From assembly GCA_019636615.1 (NCBI GenBank), contig JAHBXF010000001.1:992001-1056000 (forward strand): a stretch of 64,000 bases of DNA. The letters run 5' to 3'. The notes under the pieces were generated by a model that ran no database searches, was not told the DNA's origin, and saw nothing but the letters and a program-made list of their open reading frames with translations. Source of the DNA: Phycisphaeraceae bacterium. Its GTDB lineage: Bacteria > Planctomycetota > Phycisphaerae > Phycisphaerales > UBA1924. The position numbers were made by a program, and so were the translations under genes. Below, piece after piece: positions 51,143 through 60,403 of this stretch (positions within the stretch are counted from its first letter, which is position 1; each line of letters opens with the position of its first letter).

Positions 51143-52249
51143 GTGCGCGTGAAGACACTCGCCGCGTATGTGCACACCATCGATCCCTTCCTGTTCCAGT
51201 TCTCGCCCGGGGTGGGCGTGCGCTGGTACGGGCTTTCGTACGCCGCGGGCTTTGTGCTCGCGTGGCTGCTGCTGCGGTTTTTAAGCCGTCGCGGGGTGAC
51301 GCCGCTGAGCGAGGCGCGGCTGACGGACGCGATGATCGCGCTGTGCCTTGGGGTGGTGCTGGGCGGGCGGCTGGGGTATGTGTTTTTTTATGCACCCGGG
51401 CAACTGGTGCAGTTTTCGTCGTCGTTCCCGTTCTGGGGGGCGCTGATGATCAACCAGGGGGGCATGTCGAGCCACGGGGGGATGATCGGGGTGGTGGTGG
51501 CGTGCTGGTACATCGCGCGTGGGCCGCGCGATGAGAAGGGGGGGCGGCCGCAGCGCGTGCCGCTCTTTCACGTGTTTGATCTCACGGCGTTCGCCGCGCC
51601 CGTGGGGTTGATGCTGGGGCGGATCGCGAACTTCATCAACGGCGAACTGCTTGGGCGGATTGTGGCACGCCCGGGCGAACCGTCGCCGTGGTGGAGCGTG
51701 AAGTTCCCGCAGGAGATCGGCAGCGGGCACGAGCCCGAGTTGTCGGGCGAGCAGGCCACGGCCCTTGAAGCGATGATCGCGCGGTATCACCTGCCGGGGG
51801 ATGGTGTGTACGGGGCGATGGATCGGATGATCGCGACGCTGCACAACGCCCCGCGCGAAGAGGCGGCGCGGCTCGCGGCGGAACTGTCGCCGCTGCTGTC
51901 GGCGCGCCATGCGTCGCAGTTGTACCAGGCGGCGGCGGAGGGGTTGGCGCTCGGGGTGGTGCTGCTGGTGGCGTGGATGAAGCCGCGCCGCGCGGGGACC
52001 ATCGGCGGGCTCTTTCTGGTTTTCTATGGCGTGTCGCGCATCGTGACCGAGTTTTACCGGCTGCCCGATGCGCACCTTGCCGTGCTGCGCCCGGGCGGGC
52101 TCACGCGCGGGCAGTGGCTCAGCGTGCTGATGATCGTGGCGGGCGTGTGCTTCTTTGCGTATGCCAAGAAAGCGGGCCTGCCCGTGTACCCCGGTTGGCG
52201 ACGGCCCGGGGCGCGGCCGCAGAACGCCGCCACCCAAACTCAAGCCTGA
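51143..52249 (+). CDS. lgt: Prolipoprotein diacylglyceryl transferase
   Basis: The 368-residue polytopic membrane enzyme adds diacylglycerol to lipoprotein precursors. Key motifs: RWYGLSYAAGFVLAWLLL near the start, MSSHGGMIGVV, and GRIANFINGELLG with the invariant asparagines and glutamate. It is longer than the usual ~290 residues: about 55 extra residues (from EPELSGEQATALEAMIARYH) lie before RHASQLYQAAAEG. GTG 51143 or 51149 starts it. It matches the lipoproteins elsewhere in the window. Confidence 0.9.
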   Translation: MRVKTLAAYVHTIDPFLFQFSPGVGVRWYGLSYAAGFVLAWLLLRFLSRRGVTPLSEARLTDAMIALCLGVVLGGRLGYVFFYAPGQLVQFSSSFPFWGALMINQGGMSSHGGMIGVVVACWYIARGPRDEKGGRPQRVPLFHVFDLTAFAAPVGLMLGRIANFINGELLGRIVARPGEPSPWWSVKFPQEIGSGHEPELSGEQATALEAMIARYHLPGDGVYGAMDRMIATLHNAPREEAARLAAELSPLLSARHASQLYQAAAEGLALGVVLLVAWMKPRRAGTIGGLFLVFYGVSRIVTEFYRLPDAHLAVLRPGGLTRGQWLSVLMIVAGVCFFAYAKKAGLPVYPGWRRPGARPQNAATQTQA

Positions 52250-52285
52250 CGAAGCCGGTGCATGTGGCCCCGCGTGGGCGTGCGT

Positions 52286-52324
52286 GGGGGGTAAGTGGGG
52301 GGGGGAAAGTGGGGGTGGTGTGGG
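52286..52324. repeat. G-tract array between lgt and a TonB-like gene
   Basis: G6, G9, G5 and shorter runs occur on the plus strand, the coding strand of the flanking genes, so a G-quadruplex is possible in the spacer RNA. It begins 37 nt after the lgt stop and ends 39 nt before the next start. Confidence 0.6.
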
Positions 52325-52362
52325 CGAACCGCGCGCGGCTTGTTTCACTACCATTGTGTGTC

Positions 52363-53886
52363 ATGGCACGCTCGGCCGATGCAACAGGTCTTGTTCTGGG
52401 CGCGTTCACGCTCAGTCTTGCCGTGCACGCGGGCACACTGGGGCTGCTGGTGTATGCCGACCCGGTCGCCTCTGTCGCGGATCGTTCGGTGAGCACGCAC
52501 CTGGTGCTGCCGCCGCTCGACCCCGTCGCGCCGCCGCCAGCACCCGAGCCGGTTGCAGAGCCGGAGCCGGAACCCGAGCCGGAGATGATCCGCCCCGGCA
52601 TTGATGCATCTTCGGCGCAGACGCCCAACTGGTTGGGCTTTGCCGACGAAACCGAGCACGCCGCGCCGCTGGGGAATGTGGAGCAGTCTCCGCTCGCGCC
52701 GGTGCCCGGCGAGCGAACGGATGCCCCCACGCCGGCGCCGCCCGCGGGCGAGGTGCCCACGACAGAGCCGGAGCCCGCGCCGCCGCGCACGTCTCCGCCG
52801 CGCGCCGCGGAACGCACGCGGCCTTCGCCCGCGGCGCCGGAGAGGCCCGAGAGCGAGGCTCCGCGCGAACCGCGGCCCACGCTGCCCGATGTTCCCGCGC
52901 CGCCGTCTGCTGATCGCGCCAATGAGCGCACCACTGATCGCGCCACTGCCCCTCCCGTTGAGACGATCGCGCGGCCTGCCGCCGGGGCGACTACACAACC
53001 CCAGGCTGCCGCACCCGAGGGTGCGCGAGATTCGGCCCCGCCGGCCGGCCCCGCGCCCGAGACGCGGCCGGCGACCGAGCCGGTGGTGAAGCCGCTGGAT
53101 GCCGATGTTGCCGCGCCCGGGCCAGAGCGCCGTGTTGAAGCCGCGCAGGAACGTGTCAACCCGGCGGATGAGGCGCCCGCGGCACTGCAGCCGGGTGCCG
53201 CGCCGCAGGCAAAGCCAGAACCTAAACCTGAACCTAAGCCTGAAAAGGGGCCTGACAAGGGGCCAGAACCTGAGACGGTGGGCGAATCGGGTGTTGAGGC
53301 GGAGCATGGGCCGCGCGAGGCGCTGCCGATCACCGAGCCGCCGTCGGTGCGTGAGTCGCCGACCGAGCAAGAGGCGAGCGAGGCTTCGTTGGCACGTGCG
53401 GAACTGAGCCCGGCGGAGGAGATTGAGCGGATGGGGCCGCCGCGCCCGGCGCGGGAGGGGCCCCCGACGCCGGAGGTGCGGCAAGGCGCGCCCGGGTTTG
53501 CTGCGGACGCGGAAGCGGACGCGGTGGCGATTCGTGAGGCGATAGATGTGCGCATGACACCGGGGCGGGTGCTGGCGGCGGCGGGGCTGCGGATCACGAC
53601 GGTGCGTCCGCAGTGGAGCATCGTGACGCGTGCGATGGCGCTGCCGCGCAACCCGGTGGTGCGTGTGGTCTTCGGGCGGGGGGGCAATGTGCTCTTCGCC
53701 GAGTTTGTGAACGGGCAGAACACGGGCGACGCGGCGGTGGATGGCCCGCTGCTCGACGCGATCTACCGCTGGCGGGCGCAGGGGGAACGGCTGGCGGCGC
53801 TCTCGCCGACAGACCCCAGGGCGGGGCTGACGATGTCTTTCCGCATCATTTTGCGCAGCATCGATCGAACGACCGATTCATACTGA
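52363..53886 (+). CDS. TonB-like proline-rich membrane-anchored protein
   Basis: The 507-residue protein has a single N-terminal membrane anchor (TGLVLGAFTLSLAVHAGTLG). A very long Pro/Ala/Glu-rich linker (PEPVAEPEPEPEPE, KPEPKPEPKPEKGPDKGPEP) follows, with a folded C-terminal region (PVVRVVFGRGGNVLFAEFVN, DGPLLDAIYRWRAQGERLAA) similar in layout to TonB or AgmX-type C-terminal domains. That layout fits energy or signal transfer between membranes. No exbB or exbD adjoins it. The ATG at 52363 gives the anchor at the N-terminus, so it is preferred to the longer open frame. Confidence 0.7.
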   Translation: MARSADATGLVLGAFTLSLAVHAGTLGLLVYADPVASVADRSVSTHLVLPPLDPVAPPPAPEPVAEPEPEPEPEMIRPGIDASSAQTPNWLGFADETEHAAPLGNVEQSPLAPVPGERTDAPTPAPPAGEVPTTEPEPAPPRTSPPRAAERTRPSPAAPERPESEAPREPRPTLPDVPAPPSADRANERTTDRATAPPVETIARPAAGATTQPQAAAPEGARDSAPPAGPAPETRPATEPVVKPLDADVAAPGPERRVEAAQERVNPADEAPAALQPGAAPQAKPEPKPEPKPEKGPDKGPEPETVGESGVEAEHGPREALPITEPPSVRESPTEQEASEASLARAELSPAEEIERMGPPRPAREGPPTPEVRQGAPGFAADAEADAVAIREAIDVRMTPGRVLAAAGLRITTVRPQWSIVTRAMALPRNPVVRVVFGRGGNVLFAEFVNGQNTGDAAVDGPLLDAIYRWRAQGERLAALSPTDPRAGLTMSFRIILRSIDRTTDSY

Positions 53887-53893
53887 TGCCGCC

Positions 53894-54532
53894 ATGCCCC
53901 CACGCGACCACACCACCCACGCCGCTGTGCGCCCGCTGACGCGGGTGTGCGTGTGTGCGCTGGCGTGCGCGGCCTTGGCGCAGCCGCCCTCGCCGGTGAC
54001 GATCATCGGGCCGGTGCGGCAGGGGTATGACGACGTGGGCCCTCTCTCGCGCAGTTTCTCGCAGCCCGCGGCGGACCTGCGCACCCCGATGGACTTTGAC
54101 CGGGTGTACCGGGTGTCGGCGGGGGTTGACCTCTTCGGCAGGCCCCGCGAGATGTACGCGCGTGCCGCGGGCGGGCTCACGGCGGTATTCCCGCAGTCGT
54201 CGTATGTGCCCACGCGCGGGGGGATGACGCCGGAGGTTCCTCCCGGCACGGTGTGGATCATCGGCGCGCCGCGTGACCCGCAGCGCGACCGGGGTGTGAT
54301 TCCCGGCGGGGCGCCGACGCGGGGCGCGTGGGAGACGTGGGGGGCGGGCGGGCATGACGGTCGCCTCGACATGCGCCTTCCCATGGAGGTCGGCGGTGCG
54401 CCGCCGGCGCGCCCTGACGTGTTGGTCTCGCGGACGGTTGCCGATACCCGCACGATCTGGACGAGCGAGATCTACCGGCAGCAGCGGCTGACACACCTGC
54501 TCGACCGCGCGGCGGGCGCGGCGCGGCGCTGA
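53894..54532 (+). CDS. Exported protein of unknown function
   Basis: The 212-residue product has a signal peptide (VCVCALACAALAQPP) and a hydrophilic body (DFDRVYRVSAGVDLFGRPRE, PGTVWIIGAPRDPQRDRG, RPDVLVSRTVADTRTIWTSE). No known motif. Its start is seven nt after the TonB-like stop, so the two genes are probably co-transcribed and may act together at the envelope. Confidence 0.68.
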   Translation: MPPRDHTTHAAVRPLTRVCVCALACAALAQPPSPVTIIGPVRQGYDDVGPLSRSFSQPAADLRTPMDFDRVYRVSAGVDLFGRPREMYARAAGGLTAVFPQSSYVPTRGGMTPEVPPGTVWIIGAPRDPQRDRGVIPGGAPTRGAWETWGAGGHDGRLDMRLPMEVGGAPPARPDVLVSRTVADTRTIWTSEIYRQQRLTHLLDRAAGAARR

Positions 54533-54600
54533 GCGGGCGCGGAAGGGGCCCGGCCGGAAACCGCGGGGCTTGACTCTATTTCAGCGGGGCTTGACCGGGT

Positions 54601-55716
54601 TTAGCGGGGCTTGTCGCCGGGGTTGTCGCCGCCGGCGATGGCGCTGCGCATGCTGGTGTCGGCCTGCACGTTGCGCATGCGGTAATAGTCCATCACGCCG
54701 AAGTTGCCCGAGCGGAAGGCCTCGGCCATGGCCTTGGGAATCTCGGCCTCGGCCAGAACCACGGTGGCGCGGTTCTTCTGTTCGAGGGCGCGGAACTCCT
54801 GCTCTTCGGCCACGGCCAGGGCGCGGCGTTTTTCGGCCTCGGCCTGCGCCATCTGCTTCTGGGCGTTGGCCTTGTCGAGGTCGAGTTTGGCGCCGATGTT
54901 CTCGCCCACGTCGATGTCGGCGATGTCGATGGAGAGGATTTCGTAGGCGGTGCCGGCGTCGAGGCCGGTCTGCATGACCTTGCGGCTGATCTCGTCGGGG
55001 TTTTCGAGCACGTGCTTGTGGTCGCCGGCGGAGCCGATGGTGGAGACGATGCCCTGGCCGACGCGGGCGATGATGGTCTCTTCGGTGGCGCCGCCGACGA
55101 GGCGTGCGATGTTGGTGCGCACCGTCACGCGGGCCTTGGCCCGCAACTGGATGCCGTTCTTGGCGACGGCGTCGATGGTGGGGCGGGGGCTGTTGGGGGC
55201 GGGGCAGTCGATGACCTTGGGGTTGACGCTGGTGTGCACGGCCTCGAGGATGTCGCGCCCGGCCAGGTCGATGGCGGTGGCGGTGGGCCACGGGAGTTCG
55301 ATGCGTGCGCCGCGGGCGGCGATCATGGCCGAGACGACGTTGCTCACGCGTCCGCCGGCGAGGTAGTGGGTTTCGAGGGCGTTGGTGGAGATTTCAAGGC
55401 CGGCCTTGACGGCGCGGATGCGGTTGATGACCACCGTGCGGATATCGACCTTGCGCAGTTTCATGCCCACCATGTCGAGCAGGCCGACCTTGGCGTTGCT
55501 GGTGAGGGCCTGCACGTAGAGGCTCAGGAACTGCAGCAGGAAGATGATGACGAAGAAGCCCACGAGGGCGACCACGGCGATGATCGCCCAGACGAGTTTG
55601 TCGCCGGCACCGCCGCCGCCACCGCCGCCTTGCGCCAGGGCGCTGCCCGAGAGAAGGGCCGGGGTGAGCGTTGCCACCACGAACGGGGAGAGACGGGTGT
55701 TGGGTGTGTGTGACAT
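54601..55716 (-). CDS. floA: Flotillin-like protein FloA
   Basis: The 371-residue protein organises membrane microdomains. An N-terminal Gly-rich segment and one membrane helix ([20 protein letters not shown]) lead to the flotillin/SPFH-related region ([60 protein letters not shown]) and a coiled-coil end ([20 protein letters not shown]). The family is about 330 residues, so this one is slightly longer at the N-terminus. ATG 55716 is used. It is divergent from metG. Confidence 0.94.
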   Translation of the reverse strand: MSHTPNTRLSPFVVATLTPALLSGSALAQGGGGGGGAGDKLVWAIIAVVALVGFFVIIFLLQFLSLYVQALTSNAKVGLLDMVGMKLRKVDIRTVVINRIRAVKAGLEISTNALETHYLAGGRVSNVVSAMIAARGARIELPWPTATAIDLAGRDILEAVHTSVNPKVIDCPAPNSPRPTIDAVAKNGIQLRAKARVTVRTNIARLVGGATEETIIARVGQGIVSTIGSAGDHKHVLENPDEISRKVMQTGLDAGTAYEILSIDIADIDVGENIGAKLDLDKANAQKQMAQAEAEKRRALAVAEEQEFRALEQKNRATVVLAEAEIPKAMAEAFRSGNFGVMDYYRMRNVQADTSMRSAIAGGDNPGDKPR

Positions 55717-55908
55717 GATCTGTTGTTTCCTTCGCGCCGGCCTCGCCCGTGGGGTGCATGGGCGCACGCTCGCCGGCGGGGGAGAGAGTATGCCCTACGC
55801 CCGAGAACAGCGAGGGGCGAAGGCGGCTGCGGCGCGGGGGATTGTGGGGCACCACGGGGCGGCGCGTGGCATCATGGGGCGTGGGGCTACACCCTATCCT
55901 TCGCGCTC

Positions 55909-57537
55909 ATGTCCAAACCCCGCTACATCACCACGCCTATTTACTATGTCAACGACCGCCCGCACATCGGGCATTGCTACACCACGGGCATGGCCGACTG
56001 CCTGGCCCGGTTTGAGCGGCTGGCCAGGGGCACCCCCGCGGGCGATGCGCTCTCGGGGCGCGGGGTGTTTCTGCTGACGGGCACCGACGAGCACGCCGAC
56101 AAGGTGGTGACCTCGGCCGCGGCGCACAACATGACCCCCCTGCAATGGGCCGACCGCAACGCGGCGGAGTTCCGGCGCGCCTTTGACTTCTGCGGGTTTG
56201 CCTATGACGACTTCATCCGCACCACGCAGGAGCGGCACACGTCGCGCGTGGAGGCGTTCATCCGCGAGTTGCTGCGCCGGGGCGATGTCTACCTGGGCGA
56301 CTATGAGGGGTGGTGGGACGAAAGCCAGGAGGAGTATCTCACCGAGACGGTGGCCCACGAGCACGGGTATCAGAGCCCGGTGACGGGGCGACCGCTGGTA
56401 AAGCGGCGCGAGAAGAACTATTTCTTCAGGTTGTCGGCCTATCAGCAGCGGCTGAGCGAGCACATCGCGGCCAACCCCGGGTTCATCCGGCCCGAGGCCA
56501 GGCGCAACGAGGTGCTTGGGCGGCTGCGCGAGCAACTGCAGGACATCCCCATCAGCCGCGCCGTGGGCAGCGACGCCGCGACGCAGTGGGGCATCCGCAT
56601 GCCCGACGACCCCGGGCACCGTGTGTACGTGTGGATCGACGCGCTGTTCAACTATCTGACGGCGATCGACACCCCCGAGCGTTCGCCGCTGTGGCCGGCG
56701 GACGTGCAGATGATGGCCAAGGACATCCTGTGGTTCCACGCGGTGATCTGGCCGTGCATGCTGATGGCGCTGGAGAAGCCGCTGCCGGGGGTGATCTACG
56801 CGCACGCGTACTGGGTGCGTGAGGGCCGGAAGATGAGCAAGAGCCTGGGCAACTTCGTCACCATCGAGGTGATGGAGCAGTACGCGGCGCGTTATTCGCT
56901 CGATGCGCTGCGCTGGTATCTCTTCACGCAGGGCCCGCACGGGAGCACCGACGCGGACTTTGGGCACGGCAAGTTTGTGGAGGTGTACAACGCCGACCTG
57001 GCCAACGGGCTGGGCAACTGCGCCAGCCGCGTGGGGAACATGATCGAGAAGTACTTCGGCGGGGTGATCCCGTGCGCGGCGCCGCTGACGCCGGCGCACC
57101 CGGACTTTGACTGGCCGGCGCTGTGCGAGGGCGCGGGGCGGGGGGCCCTGGAGGCCGCGCGGGGCTGCGACGTGGCGGGCGCGCTTCAGCAGGGCGTGGA
57201 CCTCATCAGGAAGGTGGATCAGTTCATCAACGTGACGGCACCGTTCAAACTGGCCAAGACGATCGAGGCCGACCCGGCGGCGAAGGGAACGCTGGCGGCG
57301 ATTCTGGTGCAGTGCGCCGAGGCGGTTCGCATCGCCTCGATCCTCATGAGCCCCGCGCTCATCACCAAGGCCCCGGCCCTGTGGCGGGCGTGGCACTGCG
57401 TGCCCCCCGAAGGAACACCCCTGGCCGACCTTGTGCGCTTTGGCGATGGCCCGGGCTCGTTGCGTCAGGGGGGCGTGATCACCAAGGGCGAGGCGCTCTT
57501 CATGCGGGCCGACCCGGCGGAGGCGCCCCCGGCCTGA
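55909..57537 (+). CDS. metG: Methionyl-tRNA synthetase
   Basis: The 542-residue class I synthetase charges initiator and elongator tRNA-Met. HIGH is at residues 18-22 (PHIGH) and KMSKS at 308-312 (GRKMSKSLGNF). The insertion before the KMSKS loop has no paired-cysteine zinc knuckle (GDVYLGDYEGWWDESQEEYL), so it is the zinc-free type. The C-terminal tRNA-binding domain of some MetG proteins is absent. ATG 55909 starts MSKPRYITTPIYYVNDRPHI. Identification is secure. Confidence 0.96.
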   Translation: MSKPRYITTPIYYVNDRPHIGHCYTTGMADCLARFERLARGTPAGDALSGRGVFLLTGTDEHADKVVTSAAAHNMTPLQWADRNAAEFRRAFDFCGFAYDDFIRTTQERHTSRVEAFIRELLRRGDVYLGDYEGWWDESQEEYLTETVAHEHGYQSPVTGRPLVKRREKNYFFRLSAYQQRLSEHIAANPGFIRPEARRNEVLGRLREQLQDIPISRAVGSDAATQWGIRMPDDPGHRVYVWIDALFNYLTAIDTPERSPLWPADVQMMAKDILWFHAVIWPCMLMALEKPLPGVIYAHAYWVREGRKMSKSLGNFVTIEVMEQYAARYSLDALRWYLFTQGPHGSTDADFGHGKFVEVYNADLANGLGNCASRVGNMIEKYFGGVIPCAAPLTPAHPDFDWPALCEGAGRGALEAARGCDVAGALQQGVDLIRKVDQFINVTAPFKLAKTIEADPAAKGTLAAILVQCAEAVRIASILMSPALITKAPALWRAWHCVPPEGTPLADLVRFGDGPGSLRQGGVITKGEALFMRADPAEAPPA

Positions 57538-57698
57538 TGCCGCGGGGCGGGCGAGCCGGGCGCGGGGGTTGTTGGGCAACTACCAAAACACGAACTTTTT
57601 GGTTCGCCTGAGCGTGCGGATCAAACCTATCCTTCCAACCAATCTCAGCCGGGCCCGGCACCCTGGCGGCATGCACCGATCCATCAGAAAGTCTTTCC

Positions 57699-58205
57699 AT
57701 GTCTCTTGAACCGACGCTGACCCTCGCCTTTGTCTGGCCCACGTGGCTGATCGGCATTCTTGTCGTTCTCTTCATGGTCTTCTGCATTCTGATGGTGCTC
57801 ACGGTGCTCATTCAGAAGCCGCAGGGGGGCGGGCTGGCCAGCGCGTTCGGCGGCGGTGCCTCGGCTGGGCAGACGGCCTTTGGCACCAAGACGGGCGATG
57901 CGCTGACGATCTTCACGATCTCGGTTTTTGTGCTCTACCTGCTCACGGCGGTGGTGCTGAACTGGTCCGCGCGTCCGCAGGCGGCGCCGGCCGAGCCCGC
58001 GCTGACGGGGCAGGGCGTGCCGGTGCAGATTCCCGCGGGCGGCGATTCACCGATCGTGCTGCCGGCCGATCCGGCGGGCGGCGCGGCGACGCCGGCAGAG
58101 GTTGTGCCCCAGCCGCCGGCGGCGCCCGAGGGCGACGGGGCAACACCCGCCGAGATTGCTCCCCCCGCGACAGACCCCCCGGCCCAGTCGCCGGGGCGCG
58201 CGTAA
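57699..58205 (+). CDS. secG: SecG preprotein translocase subunit
   Basis: The 168-residue protein has two membrane helices (WLIGILVVLFMVFCILMVLT and ALTIFTISVFVLYLLTAVVL) with the SecG signature between them (IQKPQGGGLASAFGGGA). It helps SecYEG move proteins across the membrane. The C-terminal 70 residues are a disordered Pro/Ala extension (PAEPALTGQGVPVQIPAGGD), longer than in most SecGs. It is followed after 34 nt by the yicC gene on the same strand. Confidence 0.92.
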   Translation: MSLEPTLTLAFVWPTWLIGILVVLFMVFCILMVLTVLIQKPQGGGLASAFGGGASAGQTAFGTKTGDALTIFTISVFVLYLLTAVVLNWSARPQAAPAEPALTGQGVPVQIPAGGDSPIVLPADPAGGAATPAEVVPQPPAAPEGDGATPAEIAPPATDPPAQSPGRA

Positions 58206-58239
58206 ACCTGAGAGGACCGACCCGGCCACGGAGAAGCCT

Positions 58240-59133
58240 GTGATCCGAAGCATGACCGGCTACGGCGATGCGTCGGCGCAGATCGACGGTGTACATTACT
58301 TCGTCGAAGTGCGCTCGCTCAACAACAAGTATTTCAAGGCCAATATCCGCCTGGCCGAAGAGTTCCAGGGGCTCGAGGCGGAACTTGAATCGCGCCTTCG
58401 TGAACGGCTGACGCGCGGCACGGTGACGATCACCGCGAGGTGCTCGGACGAAACGGCCTCGGCGGCGCACACGATCAACCTGGGCGCGCTCAACTCGTAT
58501 CTTGAACAACTGGGCGCCTTGCCGCAGATCGCCAGCGGCCAGTGGCGCATCGAGGCCTCGGCCCTGCTGGGCCTGCCCGGGGTGCTTCAGCCGCCGGCCA
58601 ACGAAGAGGAACGTGTGCAGCGGGTGCGCGCGGCGTTCTTCCAACTGCTCGACAAGGCGCTCGCCTCGCTCATCGCGATGCGCGAGCGCGAGGGGGGCGC
58701 GCTGGCGGCCGACCTTGAGGGCCACCGGGCGCACATCGTGGCGCGCCTGGCGGAGATCGAAGAGCGCGCGCCGTCGGTGGTGGCCGAGTATCAGTCCCGG
58801 CTCAAGTCGCGCATTGAGAACCTGCTGCGCGAAGCGCAGATCGCCATCGAACCGGGCGACCTGGTGAAAGAAATCGCGATCTACGCCGAGCGCACCGACA
58901 TCGCCGAAGAACTCAAGCGGCTCTCGGGGCACCTCGAGCAGTTCCGCGAGATGCTCACGGCGAAGGCATCGTCGCGCCCGCTGGGCCGAACACTCGACTT
59001 TCTGGCGCAGGAGATGCTGCGCGAGGCGAACACCATCGCGAGCAAGTCACCCGATGCGGTGATCGCCCGCGCCGCGGTCGAGATCAAAGGCGCGATCGAC
59101 AGAATCAAGGAACAGGCCCAGAATGTCGAATAG
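58240..59133 (+). CDS. yicC: YicC-family endoribonuclease
   Basis: The 297-residue protein shows the YicC/YloC pattern: IRSMTGYGDASAQIDG at the start, FVEVRSLNNKYFKANIRLAE, and at the end AERTDIAEELKRLSGHLEQF with FLAQEMLREANTIASKSPDA. YicC proteins cleave RNA and affect small-RNA stability. GTG 58240, with GGAG just upstream, gives VIRSMTGYG and is preferred over ATG 58252. The usual gmk neighbour is not next. Confidence 0.92.
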   Translation: MIRSMTGYGDASAQIDGVHYFVEVRSLNNKYFKANIRLAEEFQGLEAELESRLRERLTRGTVTITARCSDETASAAHTINLGALNSYLEQLGALPQIASGQWRIEASALLGLPGVLQPPANEEERVQRVRAAFFQLLDKALASLIAMREREGGALAADLEGHRAHIVARLAEIEERAPSVVAEYQSRLKSRIENLLREAQIAIEPGDLVKEIAIYAERTDIAEELKRLSGHLEQFREMLTAKASSRPLGRTLDFLAQEMLREANTIASKSPDAVIARAAVEIKGAIDRIKEQAQNVE

Positions 59134-59211
59134 ATATCGGGCCTGAGTGGCCCTGTGCGGGCGTGCCGCGCGCCGGTGGACAGGGCCTATGATCTGTTCG
59201 GGAGATGTGCG

Positions 59212-60393
59212 ATGCGCCGATTCACCCGAAAGATGACGTGCTGGACCGCCGCCGCGGGCGTGGTGTCTTGGTGCGCTCTTGCCGGCGCGCAGATTGTTGA
59301 TTCTCCCGACGACACGCCGGAGCAGCGGCTGCTGGCGCTCGTGCCGCGGCTTGATTCTGAATCGCTGATCCAGCGTCAGCGGGCGTCGCTGGAACTCGAG
59401 GCGGAGTACGGGGTGACGCTGCCGATGATCGAGCGCGTGCTGGCGCGGGAGGACCTCTCGCCCGAGCAGCGCGAGCGGCTGACGAGCGCGGCGATCGCGC
59501 GTTTCGCGGTGCAGCCGCGCGGCGCTCTGGGGGTGTCGTTCTCGCTGATCGACCGCAACCAGGACGGGGTGGAGATCGGCGGGCCCATCGAGGGGTTTGA
59601 TGCCGCGCGCGTGCTGGAGCCGGGCGACATCATCGAATCGATGAGCGGCAGCCCGACGCGGACGCAGCAGCAGGTACGCGCGGCGATTATCTCGCACGAC
59701 CCGGGCGACGTGATCACCATCGGCGTGCGCCGCCGGGGCGAGCCGCTGGTGGTTCGTGTGGCCCTGGGCGACTTCCGGGATCTTGAGCGGCGGAACAACG
59801 TTCGCGGCAATCCGCGCGGGGGCGTGCAGTTGCAGATGCTCAACCAGCCCGCGCCGCCGCCGCGCATCGACACGCCCACGCTGCTGGCGGCGTGGGATCT
59901 TCGTCGGCAGCGTCAAGGGGCCGGGGCGCCCAAGGGCCCGGTTCTGGACGCGGGGCTGGCGATCGAGCAATGGGTTCAACTCGGGGTCGCCCTCGAAGCG
60001 ATGATGGACCGCTCGGCGCAGGCGTTGCAGAACGCGCGCCGCAATGGGGGTTCGGTGCAGAGCATGCCGGTGCGTGCCACGCCGACGCCGCAGGGCGGAG
60101 AGGTCTACCCGGCCGCGGTGGCGGGGGGCACGGCCCGGTCGGTGGTGGCGGGCGCGGTGGGCGAGTTCGGCATTTCCATGCTCTCTCAAGAGGCGGTGGA
60201 GCAGACCGACCGCGAGATCGGCATGGCCATCATGATGAACGAGCAGATGCTGCGCAACCACGAGAACCTGCTGCGCGACGCGAACCTGCCCGACCCGGTG
60301 CGGCAGGCGATCGAGCGTGAAGTGACGCGGCTGAAGCGCGAACTGCAGGACCTTCGCGCCAAGGCGGGGCGCGTCGGGCACGTTGAGCAGTGA
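59212..60393 (+). CDS. Exported PDZ-domain protein
   Basis: The 393-residue protein has a signal peptide (MTCWTAAAGVVSWCALAGA). A helical region follows (PEQRLLALVPRLDSESLIQR), then a PDZ domain (GALGVSFSLIDRNQDGVEIG through VLEPGDIIESMSGSPTRTQQ) and a helical coiled-coil end (DREIGMAIMMNEQMLRNHEN). There is no protease triad, so it is probably a scaffold. GGGAG precedes ATG 59212. It is convergent with the FtsQ-like gene. Confidence 0.8.
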   Translation: MRRFTRKMTCWTAAAGVVSWCALAGAQIVDSPDDTPEQRLLALVPRLDSESLIQRQRASLELEAEYGVTLPMIERVLAREDLSPEQRERLTSAAIARFAVQPRGALGVSFSLIDRNQDGVEIGGPIEGFDAARVLEPGDIIESMSGSPTRTQQQVRAAIISHDPGDVITIGVRRRGEPLVVRVALGDFRDLERRNNVRGNPRGGVQLQMLNQPAPPPRIDTPTLLAAWDLRRQRQGAGAPKGPVLDAGLAIEQWVQLGVALEAMMDRSAQALQNARRNGGSVQSMPVRATPTPQGGEVYPAAVAGGTARSVVAGAVGEFGISMLSQEAVEQTDREIGMAIMMNEQMLRNHENLLRDANLPDPVRQAIEREVTRLKRELQDLRAKAGRVGHVEQ

Positions 60394-60403
60394 TCCGCGG
60401 CTC

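Noticed and set aside
52119-53723. 534-codon open frame opposite the TonB-like gene
   Set aside because: Ser/Gly-rich shadow of the Pro/Ala/Glu linker; no start signal or domain.
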